Shown: positions 5,066 through 5,891 of the stretch, in pieces | Layout: every line of letters starts with the position of its first letter | Numbering within the stretch: position 1 is the stretch's first letter | Assembly (NCBI GenBank): GCA_024278255.1 | Contig: JAJRTP010000245.1 | Span: 1 to 5,891 of the forward strand | Length of the DNA stretch: 5,891 nt | Direction of reading: 5' to 3' | Source of the DNA: Chloroflexota bacterium | Lineage (GTDB): Bacteria; Chloroflexota; Anaerolineae; Promineifilales; Promineifilaceae | Made by a program: the position numbers and the translations under genes | Notes under the pieces: model-generated | What the model saw: only the letters and a program-made list of their open reading frames with translations | What the model was told of the DNA's origin: nothing | Databases searched by the model: none

Positions 5066-5891
5066 ATGGGTGTAAAAACTGTAACGGAGAATAAAAAATT
5101 GAACGGGCAGGTACGTCAACTGCCTTTTGTTAATCCGGCAACGGGGGAGCAGTTCGGCAGTGTGGCCATGGCGACCCGTGAGCAGGTGATGAGCGCCCGG
5201 CGGGAGATGGCGGCAGCGCAGCGTATCTGGGCGGCCAAGCCGTTGAACGAGCGTATCCGTATTTTGCGCCAGTTTCAGGCGGTGGTGATTGATGCGTTGG
5301 ATGAGATTACGGCCGTTATCAATCAGGACACCGGTAAAAGCCGCCAGGACGCCTTGATTGAAGTAATGATGTCTGTAGATAAACTGCACCAATACTACAA
5401 ACATGCGCCTAAATGGCTGAAACGCCGCCGCGTGCCGCCTGGCCTCTACTTTTTCAAAAAGTATTACGTGGAACCCTATCCTTATGGCGTTGTTACCGTA
5501 ATTGGCCCCTGGAATTACCCCTTTGATTTGACCATCCCCCCGGTTTGCTCCGCGCTGTTGGCTGGCAATACCGTTCTCTTAAAGCCATCGGAAGTAACGG
5601 CCGCTACCGGTGTTTTGCTGGAAAATCTTTTCCAGCGCGTGCCGGAACTGGCTCCTTACGTGCGCGTTTTGCATGGGGATGGGGCCGTCGGCGCGGCTAT
5701 CGTCGAGTCCCAGCCTGACCTCATCTTTTTGACCGGTTCGACGGCGACGGGGTACAAGGTGGCCGAAGCGGCGGCCAAAACGTTGACGCCCACCATTTTT
5801 GAATTGGGTGGCAAGGACCCCATGATTGTCCTGGAAGACGCGGATATTCAGGCGGCGGCTCGTTGGGGCACGTGGGGCGCGTTTTACAACA
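5066..5891 (+). CDS. Aldehyde dehydrogenase, NAD(P)-dependent (3' end outside window)
   Basis: My translation from ATG 5066 stays open for 275 codons to the window edge, about 55-60% of a typical 460-500-residue enzyme. The superfamily oxidises aldehydes to carboxylic acids with NAD(P)+. Seen directly: an N-terminal FVNPATGE stretch; GPWNYPFDL with N150, the expected oxyanion-hole residue; LLKPSE with K173 and E176 for cofactor binding; FLTGSTATG at about 221-229 in the Rossmann fold; and ELGGKDPMIVLEDAD from E246, the expected general base. The window ends at ...WGAFYN, a few residues before the expected catalytic cysteine, so activity cannot be confirmed here. Basic residues KRRR at about 119-122 precede the catalytic domain. 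It sits 56 nt after the GMC oxidoreductase gene with a strong ribosome site, and could oxidise the aldehyde made by that enzyme. The specific substrate is not readable from this part. Confidence 0.92.
   Translation, partial: MGVKTVTENKKLNGQVRQLPFVNPATGEQFGSVAMATREQVMSARREMAAAQRIWAAKPLNERIRILRQFQAVVIDALDEITAVINQDTGKSRQDALIEVMMSVDKLHQYYKHAPKWLKRRRVPPGLYFFKKYYVEPYPYGVVTVIGPWNYPFDLTIPPVCSALLAGNTVLLKPSEVTAATGVLLENLFQRVPELAPYVRVLHGDGAVGAAIVESQPDLIFLTGSTATGYKVAEAAAKTLTPTIFELGGKDPMIVLEDADIQAAARWGTWGAFYN

Noticed and set aside
5048..5404. Minus-strand open frame of 118 codons at the start of the aldehyde dehydrogenase gene
   Set aside because: The plus-strand frame from 5066 has a strong ribosome site and aldehyde dehydrogenase motifs; the minus frame is its shadow.
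5869..5874. CACGTG core as a possible parS site
   Set aside because: It is the only CACGTG seen in the window, lies in the aldehyde dehydrogenase gene, and its flanks do not match the TGTTTCACGTGAAACA consensus.

Overview
This is a 5.9 kb bacterial window of moderately high GC, judged by eye in the mid-to-upper 50s percent. It holds four complete protein genes and one gene cut off by the right edge. No rRNA, tRNA, CRISPR array or transposase was seen. The taxon is not proven. Gene types, an abundant ACGGCCGT palindrome and intergenic gaps built of short degenerate tandem words remind me of uncultured Chloroflexota (Anaerolineae and relatives), but that is an impression. The cyanobacterial HIP1 octamer (GCGATCGC) was not found.

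Left half, minus strand (81-2938): reading in the direction of transcription, an antirepressor-like DNA-binding protein (P22_AR_N-like N-terminus, coiled coil, ORF6C-like C-terminus) is followed by parA (Soj-type ATPase) and parB (CTP-switch partition protein). parA has its own good promoter, TTGACA-17-TATCTT, in the gap after the antirepressor gene, and parA and parB are 60 nt apart and probably co-transcribed. No canonical parS was found. A near-perfect 25-bp palindrome (half-site AGGGGTAGACAA) lies inside the antirepressor gene, a 21/25 copy lies in its leader, and a left-half copy lies beside the parA promoter. The natural reading is a shared operator set for the antirepressor, or possibly a non-canonical centromere for ParB.

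Middle (2939-3254): a 316-nt divergent control region. It holds the second operator copy, a further 11-bp inverted repeat, probable promoters facing both ways, and an AATTACCC-type octamer tandem repeat.

Right half, plus strand (3255-5891): a GMC-family FAD oxidoreductase resembling mycobacterial ChoD ('cholesterol oxidase'), with a CxxCxxCxxxC motif and a predicted C-terminal membrane anchor. After 56 nt comes an NAD(P)-dependent aldehyde dehydrogenase, cut just before its expected catalytic cysteine. They look like an operon in which an alcohol or sterol-like substrate is oxidised at the membrane and the aldehyde product is taken to the acid; the substrate cannot be read from the sequence.
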